This document shows, one piece after another, positions 43,178 to 45,490 of a stretch of 45,490 bases of DNA. Position numbers and translations under genes: made by a program. Origin of the DNA: Bacteroidota bacterium (GTDB taxonomy: Bacteria > Bacteroidota > Bacteroidia > 2-12-FULL-35-15); contig CANJPX010000021.1 in assembly GCA_947476185.1 (NCBI GenBank), positions 1 through 45,490 on the forward strand, given 5' to 3'. The notes below the pieces were generated by a model. The model was given only the letters and a program-made list of their open reading frames with translations. It was not told the DNA's origin and ran no database searches. How positions within the stretch are numbered: the stretch's first letter is position 1; every line of letters begins with the position of its first letter.

Positions 43178-44251
43178 TCAAATAAATTTTGATTTTGAGG
43201 TAGAACTTTTTCCAAAAGCGCCTGGGGCAATAAATCTTAAAGAGATTTCAAATCCTCCGCGTGTCTTACTTACAGTTTTCAATTTTGATAAATTCATGTC
43301 ATAACTTAAACCAATCGCATAGTTTGCATATTCAAATTTAAATGCCGCTATAAAAGCATCTTGTAAACGTTCATATCCGCCAATGGAAATTGCCATTGGC
43401 TTCTTATTTCCTGTGTATTTCGAAGCCTCCTGTAAGATGTATTGAAATGACAGGCCAGGTGTTATTTCTTTAGTAGCTCCTTGAATAAATACGATGTAGG
43501 AAGGCTTCAACACCAGATTCGTGTTTCTTATTCCTATTGCAGCCTCTCCATGAAACACCCATTTTGTATGCAAAGTTTGTGTGTTATCTCCATAAAAAGT
43601 ATAAGTTGGATTATTGGGATGGAATACTGCCACACCTAAATTTACTTTTCTAGCGTTGTTTGCAGAAATATACATTTCACTGTTTCCATAACTGTATTCC
43701 ATTCCTGCTCCAAGATCAACAAAATTAAATGCTTGTGCTGTTTCTGTTTCTCCTGTTGAAAGAGTTGAATTATAGGCTGAGCCATCGTATTGACTTCCCC
43801 ATTCAAGTCCTCCCAAAGAAATGCTGCGCTGAGCGAAGCCACTCATTAATCCTGCTGAGATGACACTGTGTTCATTTACAGTTATTATTCCGGAAAGAGA
43901 AAGATTAGCTTGATTGGAAGTTAAATTAGCATTTCCTGATTTGTCTGAAAAAAAATCAAGTCCTAAACCAAGATGATGTTTCTTATCTTTTAATAAGCGT
44001 GCATCAGCAGAAAGTGCGAAAGTTTTGTATGGAGAACCAACACTTTGCCATTGGTTCTTGTAATTGGTAACTATGCGTATGTCGTGCGGCACACCTGCAT
44101 CAGCTGGATTTAATTGCAACAGTGTTTCGTCAAATTGAGAAAAGTGAATATCCTGTGCAATCAGTTGCGTATTAAATAAAAAACCTGCAAAGGCGCATAA
44201 AATTAATATTCTTCTAATCATCTTTTTACAAATTATTTTTTTCGTTTTCAT
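43178..44251 (-). CDS. PorP/SprF-family T9SS outer-membrane protein
   Basis: A 357-residue outer-membrane protein of the PorP/SprF family, which helps deliver T9SS cargo to the surface. After the signal peptide (ending QLIAQ) comes the family start DIHFSQFDETLLQLNPADAGV. Repeated amphipathic beta strands and motifs such as YKNQWQSVG, LGLGLDFFSDKSGN and LKPSYIVFIQ follow, and then the C-terminal YAIGLSYDMNLSKLKTVSKTRGGFEISLRF. The start may be the ATG at 44251 or the one at 44221, which gives a shorter signal peptide. It lies between two genes for CHU_C/type-B proteins, the usual arrangement for SprF-like helpers and their dedicated cargo. Confidence 0.92.
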   Translation of the reverse strand: MKTKKIICKKMIRRILILCAFAGFLFNTQLIAQDIHFSQFDETLLQLNPADAGVPHDIRIVTNYKNQWQSVGSPYKTFALSADARLLKDKKHHLGLGLDFFSDKSGNANLTSNQANLSLSGIITVNEHSVISAGLMSGFAQRSISLGGLEWGSQYDGSAYNSTLSTGETETAQAFNFVDLGAGMEYSYGNSEMYISANNARKVNLGVAVFHPNNPTYTFYGDNTQTLHTKWVFHGEAAIGIRNTNLVLKPSYIVFIQGATKEITPGLSFQYILQEASKYTGNKKPMAISIGGYERLQDAFIAAFKFEYANYAIGLSYDMNLSKLKTVSKTRGGFEISLRFIAPGAFGKSSTSKSKFI

Positions 44252-44271
44252 TTATTTGAAAAAATAAATTT

Positions 44272-45490
44272 TTATTTTACTAAAGTAATATTACCATGTT
44301 TTTTTACTTCAATGCCTTTGATCGTGGCATTAAGATAATAAACAAAAATAGCTGCATCCAATCTTTTGCCATGGAGTGTTCCATCCCAGACAATTGTAGG
44401 GTCAGTAGTTTCAAAAACCTTTTCCCCCCAACGATCAAAAATTACAAACTCTAGATCCTTGATACAACCACCATAAATTTTTAATGAATCGTTTACACCG
44501 TCTCCATTTGGAGAGAATACATTCGGAACAAATAATTCACCACATTCTTCCTCTACAAATACTGTAATTGTATCACTTGAAGAACATCCACTAAGCGTAA
44601 CAGTAAGAATGTATGTTGTTGTTTGTGTAGGGCTCGCAATTGGTGATGCGCATGTATTACAACTTAAAGTTATGGGTGGTGTCCAACTGTATGTTGCACC
44701 TATACTTGCTGTTCCTGTTAAAACGGTGCTTGAGCCTGAGGTTATGGTTACATCAGTTCCGGCATTGACAGCTGGTCCTCCAATAGAACTTACGGTTCCC
44801 GAGGTGACGAATGTACATCCTAATGAATCGGTAACTGTGACGGTATAAATGCCGGTACCAATACTTGTTATTGAGGATGTTGTGGCACCGCCCGGAGCCC
44901 ATAAATAGGTGAAGGTTCCAGAACCTCCGGCAATTGTTGCTGTTGCTGATCCGTCATTCGAACCGCAGTTTGCAGATGTGGTATTTACGCTTCCTGAAAT
45001 TGCAAGTGGTTCTGTAATATTTACAAATGTTGTACTTGAACAACCTGCTCCATCAGTTACTGTTACCGTATATGTTCCGGCCGATAATCCGCTGGCCGAA
45101 CCACTTGTTCCGGCTCCACCTGTCCATGAATACGTGTAAGAACCCGCTCCGCCTGAACCTGCAACAGTTGCAGAAGCATTGCTTCCGCCATTACAAGATA
45201 CATTTGTTTGTGAAGTTGCATTAATACTTGGTCCGCCTGTATTAGTGATTGCAACTGTGGTAAAGGAAGGAGTACATGGAGGATTATCAATTGTCCATTG
45301 AAATACATTTGCACCTAATCCTAATCCGGTAACTGTTGAGGTTGGAGACGATGGAGTAGTTATTGTTCCAGAGCCACTTACCAATGTCCAGGTTCCTGTT
45401 CCTGTTGTTGGTGCATTTGCTGCCAATAAGGCTGAGGTGCTACAAATTGTCTGATTTGGTCCGGCAATAGAAATGGTAGGTGCTGCAACA
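44272..45490 (-). CDS. SprB-repeat protein with CHU_C (T9SS type B) domain, 5' end outside window
   Basis: The frame is open to the window edge, so the protein begins upstream; the TTG at 45426 is not its start. The visible about 405 residues contain two SprB-type repeats (SCNGGSNASATVAG...YTYSWTGG...LSAGTYTVTVTDGAGCSS and SANCGSNDGSATATIAG...FTYLWAPGG...GIYTVTVTDSLGC). An Ig-like segment follows (ITLSCNTCASPIASPTQTTTYILTVT), then the CHU_C domain (FVPNVFSPNGDGVNDSLKIYG, FVIFDRWGEKVFETT, WDGTLHGKRLDAAIFVYYL). SprB-like proteins are surface adhesins moved by the gliding machinery. The downstream PorP gene is 20 bases away, indicating one operon. Confidence 0.9.
   Translation of the reverse strand, partial: VAAPTISIAGPNQTICSTSALLAANAPTTGTGTWTLVSGSGTITTPSSPTSTVTGLGLGANVFQWTIDNPPCTPSFTTVAITNTGGPSINATSQTNVSCNGGSNASATVAGSGGAGSYTYSWTGGAGTSGSASGLSAGTYTVTVTDGAGCSSTTFVNITEPLAISGSVNTTSANCGSNDGSATATIAGGSGTFTYLWAPGGATTSSITSIGTGIYTVTVTDSLGCTFVTSGTVSSIGGPAVNAGTDVTITSGSSTVLTGTASIGATYSWTPPITLSCNTCASPIASPTQTTTYILTVTLSGCSSSDTITVFVEEECGELFVPNVFSPNGDGVNDSLKIYGGCIKDLEFVIFDRWGEKVFETTDPTIVWDGTLHGKRLDAAIFVYYLNATIKGIEVKKHGNITLVK

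Overview
The window is a chromosomal segment of a Bacteroidota bacterium. The evidence is a low-GC sequence, a type IX secretion system (T9SS) motor protein (GldM), a PorP/SprF-family outer-membrane protein, three proteins with T9SS C-terminal sorting domains (one type A, two gliding-motility/CHU_C type), DUF4249 lipoproteins with a TonB-dependent receptor, and TAnnTTTG-type -7 promoter boxes, one with a TTG 19 nt upstream. I see no tRNA, rRNA, CRISPR array, prophage or intact insertion sequence. Gene density is high and no gap exceeds 300 bases.

Layout. 1-7.2 kb: 3' part of priA, convergent with an orphan gldM behind an N-acetylmuramoyl-L-alanine amidase gene; arfB; a pseudouridine synthase; a GxxExxY nuclease-like gene inside an 18-bp inverted-repeat pair; panB. 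7.4-13.7 kb: lipoprotein, dnaK, alpha/beta hydrolase lipoprotein, cold-shock protein, MORN-repeat exported protein, trxB. 13.8-18.2 kb: DUF4249 lipoprotein plus TonB-dependent receptor, and a fatty-acid desaturase. 18.4-21.1 kb: tandem-Usp protein, CPA2 antiporter and miaE as an operon. 21.2-25.7 kb: hotdog thioesterase and CapD/FlaA1-type sugar dehydratase, divergent from an epimerase and a glycosyltransferase. 25.8-28.8 kb: gcvT, comB, and a secreted zinc phospholipase/nuclease-like protein. 28.8-32.3 kb: a minus-strand cluster of a beheaded redoxin, a YHYH-domain T9SS cargo, an MbnP-like protein and a di-heme MbnH/CCP-like enzyme. 32.4-37.5 kb: WD40 protein, htpG, then lemA and two TPM-domain proteins. 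37.6-40.8 kb: a MauE-thioredoxin fusion, two paralogous small Cys-rich lipoproteins, a 16-residue-repeat protein, a TerB-DnaJ protein and a small conserved-looking ORF. 40.9-45.5 kb: two CHU_C/type-B T9SS proteins flanking a PorP/SprF protein, running off the window end.

The most interesting signals are these. (1) dnaK, htpG and lemA share an upstream element with fixed spacing: GTCA, 20 nt, TGGYAY, 5 nt, TTGA, which has the geometry of a -24/-12 promoter plus an upstream box. (2) The MbnP/MbnH-like pair sits in one transcription unit with a T9SS-exported YHYH protein, suggesting a surface copper-handling system. (3) A membrane thiol-oxidoreductase fusion lies beside tandem Cys-rich lipoproteins that could be its substrates. 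(4) The GxxExxY gene looks like cargo of a small non-autonomous element. Several starts were moved from the longest open frame, and these are justified in the entries.
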